A stretch of 64,000 bases of DNA from JADLCB01 sp964398315 (lineage in GTDB: Bacteria; Planctomycetota; Phycisphaerae; Tepidisphaerales; Tepidisphaeraceae), in assembly GCA_964398315.1 (NCBI GenBank), contig CAYNMV010000010.1, forward strand, positions 22,481 through 86,480, given 5' to 3'. A program made the translations under genes and the position numbers. The number at the start of each line of letters is the position of its first letter. The first letter of the stretch is position 1. This document shows, piece after piece, positions 18,318 through 27,229 of the stretch. The notes beneath the pieces were generated by a model that was not told the origin of the DNA, made no database searches, and worked only from the letters and a program-made list of their open reading frames with translations.

Positions 18318-18713
18318 TCACGGCGTGCCGCCGCGGCCTTCCTTGCGGGAATGGCGCTTGAACTTCGGGTCGTGGATGTCGGTGGGGGCCTGATCCCAGC
18401 CGTCTGGTTCTTCCTCAAACATCGAATGATCGACCTCATCGCCGGCGCGATCGGGCGCATCGGGGCGGTCGGCGGTGTCCTCTGCCCGGCCGGATCGCTC
18501 ATCTTCGGCGTCCTCGCCGTTGATCTGCCGCTCGGGGTCCTGCTTGTTTTGAACGGCTTTATCGGTTTGGTCCGGCCGGTCGGTGGGTGTGGATTGATCG
18601 CTGTCCAGGCGCCCCTGCCCGGCCTCTTTCTCGGGCTTGGCACGCTCATAGCTCGTGGCAGTATCGGGGGCATTGCTGCCAACAGGATCGGTGGGCTGAT
18701 TTCGGCTCTGCAT
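18318..18713 (-). CDS. Small acidic, disordered hypothetical protein
   Basis: The product has 131 residues, almost without hydrophobic side chains and dominated by Asp, Glu, Arg, Pro and Gln. It is predicted to be disordered and is found in no family I know. The ATG at 18713 is preceded by AAGGAAAGAGAG, a good ribosome site, which is why a longer reading to 18755 is rejected. The last part (WDQAPTDIHDPKFKRHSRKE) is more ordered-looking. It is convergent with the VWA gene and downstream of apgM (which ends at 18900 on another transcript). Coding status rests on the ribosome site and amino-acid bias. Confidence 0.6.
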   Translation of the reverse strand: MQSRNQPTDPVGSNAPDTATSYERAKPEKEAGQGRLDSDQSTPTDRPDQTDKAVQNKQDPERQINGEDAEDERSGRAEDTADRPDAPDRAGDEVDHSMFEEEPDGWDQAPTDIHDPKFKRHSRKEGRGGTP

Positions 18714-18899
18714 GGGTTGCTCTCTTTCCTTGGGTTGACCCCAGGAGATGAGCATATCCCGCGCCAGCAGCCCCGGCAGCGCGGAAAAGAGGGCAGGGGA
18801 GCAAGATGCCGCAAAATGCTGAGTGCGTCACGCGCAGCGCGCAAGAAGAAACGAGCGCTTTCCTGCGCGCTGCGCATCATCGCTTTCCCATCCCACGCG

Positions 18900-20087
18900 C
18901 TATCGCAGGAAAAACTCCATTAACTCATGGCCGCGCTCCAGTTTTAAGCCGGTGGCGGCGGCGGCGGGTTCATCATATGCCGCACCGGAGGCATCGGCGA
19001 TGTCCGAGCCGGCGATAGCGAACAGGGTGGGGGCGTAGCCGTGTTTGCGCGTGGCGATGTTGGTGGGGTGGTCCGGCAGCACCATGATGCGCCACTCGGG
19101 GTAGGTCTTGAGCTTCTCCAGCACCGGGCCGACCACGTGGCGGTCAATGTGCTCGATCGCGGCGATCTTGGTTTTCCAGTCCGCCTGGTGCGAGGCCTCA
19201 TCCGGCGCTTCGATGTGACTCAAGACCAGATCATACTCATCCAGCTTGGCGGCCGTGTGCTCGCCCTGGCCGGCGTAGTTGGTGTCGTGGAAGCTGGTCA
19301 TCCCCGGTACCTCATGCACATCCCACCCCAGCAGCACCGCCAGGCCGCGCAGCAGATCAACACCCGTAATCATGCAGCCGCTCCTGACGCCAAAACGCTC
19401 TACGAAGCGCGGCATGTTCGGGGCATGCCCCTGGCCCCAGAGCCAGACTTGTGTCGCCTCATTCAGGTTCCTGGCATAGCGCGTCTTGTTGACCGGATGC
19501 TCCGCGAAGAGCCGGGCCGACCAGTCAATGATCTGGCGAAGCAGTTCATCCCCCTTGCCGGTGGGCAGGTGATCGGCGGCGGGCAGGTCGGGAATCTCGT
19601 GCGGCGGCCAGGTGCGCACATCAAACTCCAGGTCGCCGCGATAGACCATCAGATTGCGGTAGCTGACGCCATCGTAAAACTCGATGCCCGGCACATTGAC
19701 CACCTGGCGCAGGTCGGCCAGCAGGGCGGCGGCCTCCTCGTTGCTGATCCCGCCGGCCGAGTGGTCCTTCATGATGCCATCGCGCACGGTGACGAGGTTG
19801 CAGCGGAAGACCCAGTCGGTGGGCGCCAGCGGGATGCGCTGGGCGGCGGCTTCCAGCGGCGCACGACCCGTATGGTAGATCGCCGGGTCGTATCCCAGCA
19901 GTGACATGGTCGCCACATCACTGCCGGATTCGAACCCCGGCGGCACTGTGCTGACCAGTCCGAGCCGCCCGGCACGGGCGATGGCATCCATGTTGGGCGT
20001 GTCGGCCGCCTGCAGCGGGGTCTTGCCGCCAAGCTGCGGCAGCGGGTCATCGGCAGCGCCGTCGGGAATGATGATGGTGTACTTCAT
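18900..20087 (-). CDS. apgM: 2,3-bisphosphoglycerate-independent phosphoglycerate mutase, archaeal type (ApgM)
   Basis: Interconverts 3- and 2-phosphoglycerate in glycolysis and gluconeogenesis. The 395-residue length fits the archaeal-type family rather than the roughly 510-residue GpmI. Motifs: N-terminal metal site IPDGAADDP, TPLQAADTPNMDAIA, the active-site serine region ESGSDVATMSLLGYDP, the central HYRNLM-type region (SYRNLMVYRG), and the C-terminal metal ligands around EAPDEASHQAD and LPDHPTN. The enzyme belongs to the alkaline phosphatase superfamily. The ATG at 20087 is the only plausible start. It is a single gene with no glycolytic neighbours. Confidence 0.95.
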   Translation of the reverse strand: MKYTIIIPDGAADDPLPQLGGKTPLQAADTPNMDAIARAGRLGLVSTVPPGFESGSDVATMSLLGYDPAIYHTGRAPLEAAAQRIPLAPTDWVFRCNLVTVRDGIMKDHSAGGISNEEAAALLADLRQVVNVPGIEFYDGVSYRNLMVYRGDLEFDVRTWPPHEIPDLPAADHLPTGKGDELLRQIIDWSARLFAEHPVNKTRYARNLNEATQVWLWGQGHAPNMPRFVERFGVRSGCMITGVDLLRGLAVLLGWDVHEVPGMTSFHDTNYAGQGEHTAAKLDEYDLVLSHIEAPDEASHQADWKTKIAAIEHIDRHVVGPVLEKLKTYPEWRIMVLPDHPTNIATRKHGYAPTLFAIAGSDIADASGAAYDEPAAAATGLKLERGHELMEFFLR

Positions 20088-20581
20088 GTCATGGGGAATG
20101 TCCCGTGTGACGGGCGCAAAGTCAAAAGCCGCGCGTTGTGTGCGATCGGGGCGGGCGCGCTGGCGGGAAGCAGCTTGGCCGCTGCCGGTGGCAAAGAAGG
20201 ATTGGCGCTGGCGGGCAGCGGGCTGCTGCCGTCAAATCCACCCCTTACTGGCGATATTATCAGACGTTTCAGCGGCCAGCCCCTTGCGGGCGGCACAATC
20301 CGTGTCACAATCGAATCGCTCATTTTCATCCCAGATCGTGAGCGTGTCGATACAATGACTGTACGACACGGACCCGAAATCCGCTGCCGGTTGTGCGGCG
20401 GTGGGTCCGAGCTTCGGGCAAACACGCGGCGATCGTCCGCCGCAGCCCAATGCTGACGGGACTGGGGAACCATCAGTCCCCGCTTGGCGGATACCCGGCC
20501 CGGCACCCATGTGCGGGAGGCCGGCGAATCCGGTCAGCGAGTTGGGCGCTCGAAGCACATTCCGAGGTGATCTTCACCTTT
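20088..20581. other. Divergent intergenic region upstream of the DUF2156-GNAT gene
   Basis: Frames on both strands cross this stretch, but none has a ribosome site or recognisable protein. The plus-strand frame that joins the DUF2156 gene has non-protein-like composition before 20582. A TACAAT near 20349 could be a -10 element, without a clear -35. Confidence 0.4.
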
Positions 20582-22180
20582 ATGGGCACCGATCCCCTTT
20601 CGGGATGGGGCCTGCGTCCGGTCGAACTGGCCGATCAGCCCCTCCTCAATTCGTATTTCCAGTCCATCCGTCAGCCTCTGTCCGACTACACGTTTTCGCA
20701 ACTGTTCAGTTGGCGCAACAGCCTGCGAATCCTGTGGAAGGTGATCGAGGGCCACCTGTGCGTCTTCGCCAACGGCGCAGGCGATCTGACGTTGCTCATG
20801 CCCCCCATCGGCGAGGGCCGCCCGGATCGTGCGCTGGCGGCCTGCTGGGAACTGATGCATGAATACAACACGCGCGCCGGCTGCCCCGAGCAGAGCCGCA
20901 TCGAGTATGCCAGCGAGGAACTGCTGGCCCGCTTCGATCGCACGAAGCTGGAGGTGGCGCCGATGGGGGTGGACTATCTCTACGATGTCCAGCGCATGAT
21001 CGACCTGGCCGGCAGCGACCTGGCCAGCAAGCGGCAGCTCAAGAACCGCTTCATGCGCAATAACGACTTCTATGCCGAGCCGTTCGACGCGGCCCGCCAC
21101 ACCGATGCCTGCCTGGCGCTGCTGGAGGAGTGGAAGGAGCACCAGGATGCCAGCCATGCCGCCGAACCCGGCACCGCTGCGCTCAAGCGGTTGAAGGAGT
21201 CGATCGCCACGAAGACATCGCTGCTCAATGCCGCCGCCCTGGGGTACCAGGGGATGGTGGTCTACGTGAAGGAGAAGACCGCGCCACGGTGGGAAGGATA
21301 TGCGCTGCGCGCCTTTACCTTCGGCGAATACCTGGGCAGCGACCAGGCGAGCATCGTCATCGAGAAGACGGACCTGAGCGTCAAAGGCCTGGCCCAGTAC
21401 ATCTTCAGCGCGTTCTGCGAGCGCTACTATCGCGAGCGGCCGCTGATCAACGCCGGTGATGACTGGGGCCTGCAAAGCCTGGCGTGGACGAAGATGAGCT
21501 ACCGGCCGATCCGGCTCCTTCCGAAGTACATCGTGCGGCGGGCGGCGGCCGTCCAGGTGAATGTGCCGGCCGAGACGGTGGCATGGTCGCCATCGCTGAA
21601 TGTTGCGGCGATGGCTGCCGCCGATGCGGAGATACCCAGGCGAGTGGCCGAGGTGGCCGCCATAGCCCGGCCGCCTGCCGTGCCAGCGCCCGAGACGCCG
21701 CTCCCCCAGCCGGTGGTGCGCGCTGCCCGGCCTGAGGATATCGATGCGGCGGCGGCCCTGGAGCAGACCTGCTTCAGCACCTACTGCCTCAGCAGGCGGC
21801 AGATCCGCTACCTGCGCGGCAGCAAGACCGTCATTTTCCTCGTGGCCGAGGATGGCGGGCAGATCGCCGGGCAGGCGATCGGGCTGGTCAGGCATCATAG
21901 GACCAGCGCATCCGGCCGGATCTACAGCCTGGCGGTGCGTCCCGAATGCCGTGGGCGGCACATCGGCCAGGTGCTGATGCAGCGCATGCTCGCCGAACTG
22001 ACTGCCCGCGGCGTGCGCCGGGTCTACCTGGAGGTCGAGCAATCCAACATCCCCGCCCAGCGCCTGTATCAGCGCATCGGTTTCCGCCGTATCGGGCTGC
22101 TGCCGGACTACTACGGCCAGGGGCGGGATGGCATCCACATGATGTTCGAGGTGCAAATGCCGACGCGCATCGCGGCGTAA
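20582..22180 (+). CDS. DUF2156 (LPG_synthase_C-like) domain fused to a GNAT acetyltransferase domain
   Basis: The product has 532 residues. Residues about 5-315 match DUF2156, the aminoacyl-phosphatidylglycerol synthase C-terminal fold (FSQLFSWRN near the start; later KLEVAPMGVDYLYD, ASIVIEKTDLSVKGLAQYI and LINAGDDWGLQSLAWTK). After an Ala/Pro linker, residues about 380-520 form a GNAT domain with the acetyl-CoA loop (YSLAVRPECRGRHIGQVLM) and the NIPAQRLYQRIGF motif typical of RimI-like enzymes. Both halves have the same overall acyltransferase fold, so it may be a double transferase. The ATG at 20582 has GAGGTG about 12 bases upstream. Substrates are unknown. ribBA follows on the same strand. 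Confidence 0.88.
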   Translation: MGTDPLSGWGLRPVELADQPLLNSYFQSIRQPLSDYTFSQLFSWRNSLRILWKVIEGHLCVFANGAGDLTLLMPPIGEGRPDRALAACWELMHEYNTRAGCPEQSRIEYASEELLARFDRTKLEVAPMGVDYLYDVQRMIDLAGSDLASKRQLKNRFMRNNDFYAEPFDAARHTDACLALLEEWKEHQDASHAAEPGTAALKRLKESIATKTSLLNAAALGYQGMVVYVKEKTAPRWEGYALRAFTFGEYLGSDQASIVIEKTDLSVKGLAQYIFSAFCERYYRERPLINAGDDWGLQSLAWTKMSYRPIRLLPKYIVRRAAAVQVNVPAETVAWSPSLNVAAMAAADAEIPRRVAEVAAIARPPAVPAPETPLPQPVVRAARPEDIDAAAALEQTCFSTYCLSRRQIRYLRGSKTVIFLVAEDGGQIAGQAIGLVRHHRTSASGRIYSLAVRPECRGRHIGQVLMQRMLAELTARGVRRVYLEVEQSNIPAQRLYQRIGFRRIGLLPDYYGQGRDGIHMMFEVQMPTRIAA

Positions 22181-22240
22181 TCCCGCGCCGACCGGGGCTG
22201 CCAGGGCCTGCGTGGTATCAGCCATCCTGCCCTGTCGAGT

Positions 22241-22278
22241 CCCTGCCGGCGGCGCGCGACTACCGAAAGCCGGCAGGG
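22241..22278 (+). promoter_or_regulatory. Perfect 10-base inverted repeat upstream of ribBA
   Basis: CCCTGCCGGC (22241-22250) pairs perfectly with GCCGGCAGGG (22269-22278) around an 18-base loop. It lies between the DUF2156-GNAT gene and ribBA, touching a TACAAT at 22283-22288. No T-run follows, so it is a poor intrinsic terminator. An operator or translational hairpin is possible. It does not match the FMN riboswitch core. Confidence 0.5.
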
Positions 22279-22319
22279 GTGCTACAATGGGTTATCTGGC
22301 CCAGCCTGAGACGACGTAT

Positions 22320-23549
22320 ATGCCTTTTGCCCCCATTCCCGACATCCTCGAAGACCTTAAAGCCGGCAAGATGATCGTGCTGGTGGATGATGAAGACCGC
22401 GAGAACGAGGGAGATATCGTCGTCGCCGCTGAGAAGGTCACGCCGGAGATCATCAATTTCATCGTCAAGGAGGCCCGCGGCGTGGTCTGCCTGGCGATGG
22501 AGCCGGGGATGTGCGACAAGCTCGACCTGCGCCCGCAGGTTGAGCATAACACCGCCCACCTGGGCACCGCGTTTACTGTCACCATCGACGCCCACCCGAA
22601 GTTCGGCGTCAGCACCGGCGTCAGCGCCAAGGACCGGGCCACCACCATCCATGTCGCCATCGCCGATGATGCCCGCCCACAGGATTTGCTTCGTCCCGGG
22701 CATATCAATCCCTTGCGGGCGCGGGAGGGCGGCGTGCTGGTGCGGGCCGGGCAGACCGAGGGCAGTGTGGACCTGGCCCGCCTGGCGGGGCTGAAGCCGG
22801 CGGCGGTGATCTGTGAGATCATGAGCGATGACGGCGAGATGGCACGCCGGCCACAGCTCGAGGCCTTCTGCAAAAAGCACGGCCTGAAGATGTGCACGGT
22901 GGCCGACCTGATCAGCTACCGCCTGAAGCGCGAGCAGTTCGTCAAGCGGGTTGAGCAAATCACACTGCCGACTCGCTGGGGCACCTTCGACCTGATCGCA
23001 TACGAAACCCCGGTCGATCACCAGCCTCACCTGGCGCTGTGCAAGGGAGGGGTGGGCATGCTCGATGAAAACGGGCAGCCGATCATCCACGAGGAGCCGG
23101 TACTGGTGCGCGTCCACAGCGAGTGCCTGACCGGCGACATCTTCGGGTCCGGCCGCTGCGACTGCGGCCAGCAGCTCGCCACCGCCATGCAGGCGATCGA
23201 ACGCGCTGGCAAGGGGGCGCTGGTCTACCTGCGCCAGGAGGGGCGGGGCATCGGTCTGACCAACAAGCTGCACGCTTACCGGCTGCAGGACCAGGGCCTC
23301 GACACCGTCGATGCCAACCTCAAGCTCGGCCTCCCGGCCGACAAGCGCGACTATGGCATCGGCAGCCAGATCCTGCGCGACCTGGGACTGCGCCAGTTGC
23401 GCATCATGACCAACAACCCCAAGAAGATTCACGGCATTGACGGCTTCGGGCTGACAGTCGTCGAGCAGGTGCCCGTACGCGTCGAGGCCGGCGAACACAA
23501 CCGCAAGTACCTGGAAACCAAGAAAAAACGGATGGGCCATCGGCTGTAG
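22320..23549 (+). CDS. ribBA: Bifunctional DHBP synthase / GTP cyclohydrolase II (RibBA)
   Basis: Makes both early riboflavin precursors: 3,4-dihydroxy-2-butanone 4-phosphate from ribulose 5-phosphate, and the diaminopyrimidine from GTP. Of 409 residues, about 1-205 are the DHBP synthase domain (VDDEDRENEGD, TGVSAKDRATT, RPGHINPLRA). The rest is GTP cyclohydrolase II, with zinc ligands in the C-x10-C-x-C segment CLTGDIFGSGRCDC and the RQEGRGIGL motif. The start at 22320 fits the family's N-terminus (PFAPIPDILEDL). An alternative ATG at 22287 follows AGGGGT but overlaps a likely -10 TACAAT. No other rib genes are near. Confidence 0.95.
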   Translation: MPFAPIPDILEDLKAGKMIVLVDDEDRENEGDIVVAAEKVTPEIINFIVKEARGVVCLAMEPGMCDKLDLRPQVEHNTAHLGTAFTVTIDAHPKFGVSTGVSAKDRATTIHVAIADDARPQDLLRPGHINPLRAREGGVLVRAGQTEGSVDLARLAGLKPAAVICEIMSDDGEMARRPQLEAFCKKHGLKMCTVADLISYRLKREQFVKRVEQITLPTRWGTFDLIAYETPVDHQPHLALCKGGVGMLDENGQPIIHEEPVLVRVHSECLTGDIFGSGRCDCGQQLATAMQAIERAGKGALVYLRQEGRGIGLTNKLHAYRLQDQGLDTVDANLKLGLPADKRDYGIGSQILRDLGLRQLRIMTNNPKKIHGIDGFGLTVVEQVPVRVEAGEHNRKYLETKKKRMGHRL

Positions 23550-23643
23550 CAGTGTGCCCGTGGCACATCGCGCACGCCCGCAGGGATCGGTCGGCGGATC
23601 GCACCCGCTGCCTGGACCGTGCGTATGATTCAATGAGGTAGTC

Positions 23644-24186
23644 ATGGCAGCGAAACTGATTTGTCCTGATTGCGGGGGGACGATCGGCGAGCCGACCAGT
23701 TCGGCCGAGGTACCCTGCACCTGCGTCGCCAAGCCGGTGGCGCCCACCCTGGCCGATTACAAGGCGGCCACCGCGCCTGCCACCGAGGACCTGGAGCGCG
23801 ACATCGCCGGCGAGCCAGCCAAGGCCTGCCGCGTGTGCGGCAAGGATGTCACCGGCCAGAAGCGCTACAAGGACAGCCTGGGCTACTGGTGCGTTGACTG
23901 CCATCGCGCAGAAAAGGAAGAACGCACCGCCGGCCAGAAACGCTGCACCGAGTGCGGCCGCTTGTTCCCGGTGGAAAAACTCATCGAGAGCGATGATGAG
24001 CGGCTCTGCTACACCTGTAACCGCAATCGCAACGCCCAGCGCCGTGAGATCCTGAAGAAAGCCGCCAAGGGGCGGATTTACAAGCTGTACGAGATGCGGC
24101 AGCTCATGGTCCTGCTGGGGGTCTTCCTCCTGCTGCTGCTGATCATCGTGGCCGCCCAGCTCGGCTGGATCGGCAGCGGGGGATAA
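23644..24186 (+). CDS. Zinc-ribbon protein with C-terminal membrane anchor
   Basis: The product has 180 residues. Several CxxC pairs are present: CPDC at residues 7-10, CRVC and CVDC around residues 63-85, CTEC and CYTC around residues 100-125. These suggest two or three zinc-binding ribbons. A basic stretch then leads to one hydrophobic segment near the end (QLMVLLGVFLLLLLIIVAAQ), leaving only a few residues outside, as in tail-anchored proteins. The ATG at 23644 fits; a GAGG lies about 6 bases upstream. Function unknown; membrane-tethered nucleic-acid or protein binding are options. Confidence 0.85.
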   Translation: MAAKLICPDCGGTIGEPTSSAEVPCTCVAKPVAPTLADYKAATAPATEDLERDIAGEPAKACRVCGKDVTGQKRYKDSLGYWCVDCHRAEKEERTAGQKRCTECGRLFPVEKLIESDDERLCYTCNRNRNAQRREILKKAAKGRIYKLYEMRQLMVLLGVFLLLLLIIVAAQLGWIGSGG

Positions 24187-24282
24187 TTCTCGCTCGCACG
24201 CTTTGCCGCTGGTGCGGCTCTCGTGATGACCAGCCAAAGCGCTGCACATCCTCGCGTTGCCGGCTGATGCGCATCGAAGTGT

Positions 24283-24987
24283 TCAAGCTGTTTTCGGCAG
24301 GGCGGGCGCCGGCAGCAGATGCGGCTCCACGCCATCAGCCTGGAGTTGCTCCAGTGTCACGGCATGTTCAATGGCATAGGAGCCGATGCGCGTTCGGCGC
24401 AGTTCGGTCAGGTAGCCGCCGGTGGCCAGGGCCGCGCCCAGATCACGGGCGAGCGAGCGGATGTAGGTGCCGCGGCCGCAGCGAACATTCAGACGCAGCA
24501 GGGGCCACGCGTAGTCGAGCCGCTTCAACTCATACACCTGCACCGGACGCGGTGCCAGCTTCACCTGGGCGCCTTCGCGAGCCAGGGTGTAGGCACGACG
24601 ACCACCGACTTTCAGCGCGCTGTAAACAGGGGGGGCCTGCTGGATCGTGCCGGTGAAACGGGGCAGCAGGGCGTCGATGGCCTCAATGCCGGGATCACAT
24701 GCACCAGCGACCGGCTGCTCCGGCGATTCAGGATCATCGGTGGCGGTATTGGCGCCCAGCTTGATGGTTGCCAAGTATTGCTTCTCCTGATCCATCAGCG
24801 TTTCACACAGCCCGGTGGCCCGGCCGACCAGCAGCAGCAGCACGCCGGTGGCGAACGGATCGAGCGTGCCGGCGTGGCCGATCTTGGTCCTGCGCGGCAG
24901 CAGCCGCTTGATGCGGTTCAGCGCCTGCGCGGATGAAAGGCCCGCGGGCTTGTCGAGAATGAGGATGCCGGCAAGGGGTGTGTTCAC
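24283..24987 (-). CDS. truB: tRNA pseudouridine(55) synthase (TruB)
   Basis: Converts U55 of the T-loop of tRNAs to pseudouridine in the cytoplasm. The 234-residue product starts at a GTG (24987) directly before the family N-terminus (GILILDKPAGLSSAQAL). The catalytic Asp43 lies in KIGHAGTLDPFATGVL, and other motifs include FTGTIQQAPPVYSALKVGG, RRAYTLAREG and RCGRGTYIRSLARDLG. It is shorter than E. coli TruB (314), lacking most of the C-terminal extension, as in many bacteria. The usual rbfA-truB-ribF neighbours are absent. Confidence 0.95.
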   Translation of the reverse strand: MNTPLAGILILDKPAGLSSAQALNRIKRLLPRRTKIGHAGTLDPFATGVLLLLVGRATGLCETLMDQEKQYLATIKLGANTATDDPESPEQPVAGACDPGIEAIDALLPRFTGTIQQAPPVYSALKVGGRRAYTLAREGAQVKLAPRPVQVYELKRLDYAWPLLRLNVRCGRGTYIRSLARDLGAALATGGYLTELRRTRIGSYAIEHAVTLEQLQADGVEPHLLPAPALPKTA

Positions 24988-25270
24988 GGGGATTCACAGG
25001 GGATGAATCTGCTCTCAGGAGGCGAGCGGCCGCTCACCGTGGCACGCGTTTGCAGCCCGTGCGGAGAGTGTTGTGCCTCAAACTGCGTTTCCATTACTAC
25101 CAGCGCTGCCAGCACGGGTTAAAAAAAACCGTGCCACGACTGTGGCCGCCGGTTCAATTACGTGTGCCTTGTGGCATGTCGCGTGTTGCCTGTTGACGTG
25201 GCCCTGGGGCGCATCGGGCTTGCTCATCCTGCTAAGCCGTCAACAAGCCACGTCCTCGCGTCACGCGCCA

Positions 25271-26398
25271 TCAGTTGGCCGGTTCTTCCTTGGGGGGCTC
25301 GGGCTTGAAACCTTCTTCTTCCATCATCGTTCTCAGCTTGTCGATTTCCCGGCTCATCTTGTACCTGATGTACTCGCGCAACTCGGGGGTGAGTTGGTCC
25401 TCACGGACGAAAACGTGCATGCCGTTGTCGAGCACGAAGTAGCCGACCACCGGATTGGAGCGGGCGCCGGCCGCGGCCGCCTGGGCGTTGTACCACAGGT
25501 GCACGCCCTGGTCGTTGACCGCGTAGGCCAGGCCGGTCAGGCCGGCCAGCGTTTCCAGCACCTCCTTGACGCTCTTGCGCTGGACATCCAGCTTGATGAT
25601 GCGGAACTCGGCCGGCACGCGCTGAAGGGCGCCCGGCTCGATGATGAAATCAACACCGGCCTGCTCCTGCAATTCCACCAGCACCTGTCCGATCGGCACA
25701 CCATTGAGCCGCAGGTTCACCGTGCGTTCGCTGATCTGCGTGGTGATCTGGTCCTGCTTGCTGAGAACCACGATGCTGTTGCCCCAGGGATACCAGGTGG
25801 CGGCCGTCTCCTTGTCCAGCGCTTCCAGCGCCTCGGCCAGGGTGGCGTTGCGGGGGACGAATACGGTCTGCTCGCCCAGTGCAGCGCGATTCTCGATGGC
25901 GAAGTCGCTCTGGGCTGCCTGAAGCTTGGCGTCGATGGCGCTGATGAGCTTCTCGGCCGACAGCCGCCCATCCCGTTCGAGCCTGGTGGAGCGGAGCAGG
26001 TCCAGGGCCTCCAGTTCCTTGACTGTCGCCCGCTTGGCGATGCGCCGCAGGGCCGGCACCGGTTGCAGTTCGATCGATTCCTTCTTGAGCTGGTAGGTCA
26101 GCCCCAGCTTCTGTGTGATCGCATCCAGCGCCTGGCGCAGTGTCGTGTTCTTGATCGTGGCGGTGACATTGGTTTCGTAGCCCCAGGGAAGCAGGTCCCA
26201 CACCAGCGGGTCGGCCTCGATCTTCACGCCGGTTTTGTCGGCGATGCGCTTGATCGTCTCGGGCAGGGTGTGATTCAGCTCATCCTCGTACAGCTTGTCG
26301 AGCTGGGCGTTGATGAGGGCAGAGGTGTCATCCTGCTGGGCCAGGGCAAGGGCACTCAAGGCCAGCAGGAGAACCAACGCGATAAGCGGGGTACGCAT
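25271..26398 (-). CDS. Exported protein with STN/secretin-like repeats, target-type gene of the sigma cluster
   Basis: The product has 375 residues with a strong signal peptide (RTPLIALVLLLALSALALAQ). The ATG at 26398 follows AAGGA by 8 bases; a longer frame to 26563 is rejected. Three regions resemble the short secretin/TonB N-terminal fold (TTLRQALDAITQKLGLTYQL, ATLAEALEALDKETAATWY, KSVKEVLETLAGLTGLAYAV). Each ends with a strand of the type IVVLSKQ or VHLWYNA. The tail is charged (PEPPKEEPAN). It is probably periplasmic. It lies downstream of the ECF sigma and anti-sigma genes on the same strand, so it may belong to that regulon. No secretin beta-barrel is attached. Confidence 0.85.
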   Translation of the reverse strand: MRTPLIALVLLLALSALALAQQDDTSALINAQLDKLYEDELNHTLPETIKRIADKTGVKIEADPLVWDLLPWGYETNVTATIKNTTLRQALDAITQKLGLTYQLKKESIELQPVPALRRIAKRATVKELEALDLLRSTRLERDGRLSAEKLISAIDAKLQAAQSDFAIENRAALGEQTVFVPRNATLAEALEALDKETAATWYPWGNSIVVLSKQDQITTQISERTVNLRLNGVPIGQVLVELQEQAGVDFIIEPGALQRVPAEFRIIKLDVQRKSVKEVLETLAGLTGLAYAVNDQGVHLWYNAQAAAAGARSNPVVGYFVLDNGMHVFVREDQLTPELREYIRYKMSREIDKLRTMMEEEGFKPEPPKEEPAN

Positions 26399-26607
26399 AA
26401 GGCTTGTCCTTGGGGGGAGTTGATCCAGGTTATTCGTCGTGATGGGGCGGACCTGGGTGTGGGTTGCACCGGTCATCCTCCATCGCAACCAGCGCACCGC
26501 ATCTTTCTGGAACGGGCAGCCGGCGATCCTGCTCGCCGGGTTGGTGTGCCTCAGGCAGTGCATCCCCGGCCAGCAGGCCCGCCGGTTCCATCCGCAGATG
26601 CGGGGCT

Positions 26608-27153
26608 TCAGTACGGCAGGGAGCTATCATGCGCCGGCGCTGCGCCGCTGGCAATAACCAGCTTCGTCGGCTGTGCCACCAGGGCCTCTTCAATCCCCTT
26701 GGGCACGCGGGAATCGGCCGATGGAGAGGGGCCGATGCGCACCTCGGCGATGGCCGGGGCATCGCTGGCCTCGGCCCGGAGCAGCTCGACCTGCACCATG
26801 GCCCGGTTGCCGTGGCTTACGCTCCTGGACATCCAGACGCTTACCCCCACCGTAAGGCATGCCGCCACCGCCACCCCCACCACGCGCTTCACCCACTTGA
26901 ACGAGAAAAGCACCTGTGGCTCGGCATCGCACGCCGCCACCGCATCGCCGATCCGCGCGGTCAGGGCGTCGTAATCCACCTCGGGCACCGGCGGGGCGCT
27001 CTTGAGCAGCCGATCCACCTGCCGGTACTCCTCGAGCAGCGCGCGCGCAGTCACATCGACGGCCAGCCGCTGTTCCAGCTCCGCTTTCTCGCGGGCGGCA
27101 AGCGTGCCGTCGATGTACTGGCTGATGCGAAACTCGAGGTCGTTGTGAATCAT
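26608..27153 (-). CDS. Putative anti-sigma factor, single membrane span
   Basis: The product has 181 residues. A helical N-terminal region (FRISQYIDGTLAAREKAELEQRL) has the shape of anti-sigma domains, but the zinc motif HxxxCxxC is missing. One transmembrane segment (VVGVAVAACLTVGVSVW) lies near residues 92-110 and a short periplasmic tail follows. Position decides the call: it lies 76 bases downstream of the ECF sigma gene on the same strand. It would hold the sigma factor at the membrane until an envelope signal releases it. Confidence 0.75.
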   Translation of the reverse strand: MIHNDLEFRISQYIDGTLAAREKAELEQRLAVDVTARALLEEYRQVDRLLKSAPPVPEVDYDALTARIGDAVAACDAEPQVLFSFKWVKRVVGVAVAACLTVGVSVWMSRSVSHGNRAMVQVELLRAEASDAPAIAEVRIGPSPSADSRVPKGIEEALVAQPTKLVIASGAAPAHDSSLPY

Positions 27154-27229
27154 CGGATTACTTGCGATTTATGATTGCCGATCTGCGATGAAAAGTCATG
27201 CCTGATGCCCGCTGACTCAATCGCACATC

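Noticed and set aside
19915..19950. tRNA-like T-arm sequence (GGATTCGAACCCC)
   Set aside because: It lies inside apgM, where it encodes the conserved FESGSDV active-site region. No acceptor stem or anticodon arm can be formed around it.
20534..22225. 563-codon minus-strand frame
   Set aside because: Shadow of the DUF2156-GNAT gene; it lacks any recognisable domain.
22181..22319. FMN riboswitch before ribBA
   Set aside because: The conserved RFN core sequences are absent. Only a simple hairpin is present and the leader is too short.
25105..25135. GCACGGGTT and AACCGTGC flanking an A-run as a terminator
   Set aside because: The T/A-run is in the loop rather than after the stem, and the stem has a bulge. 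The position does not follow the end of a gene on the right strand.
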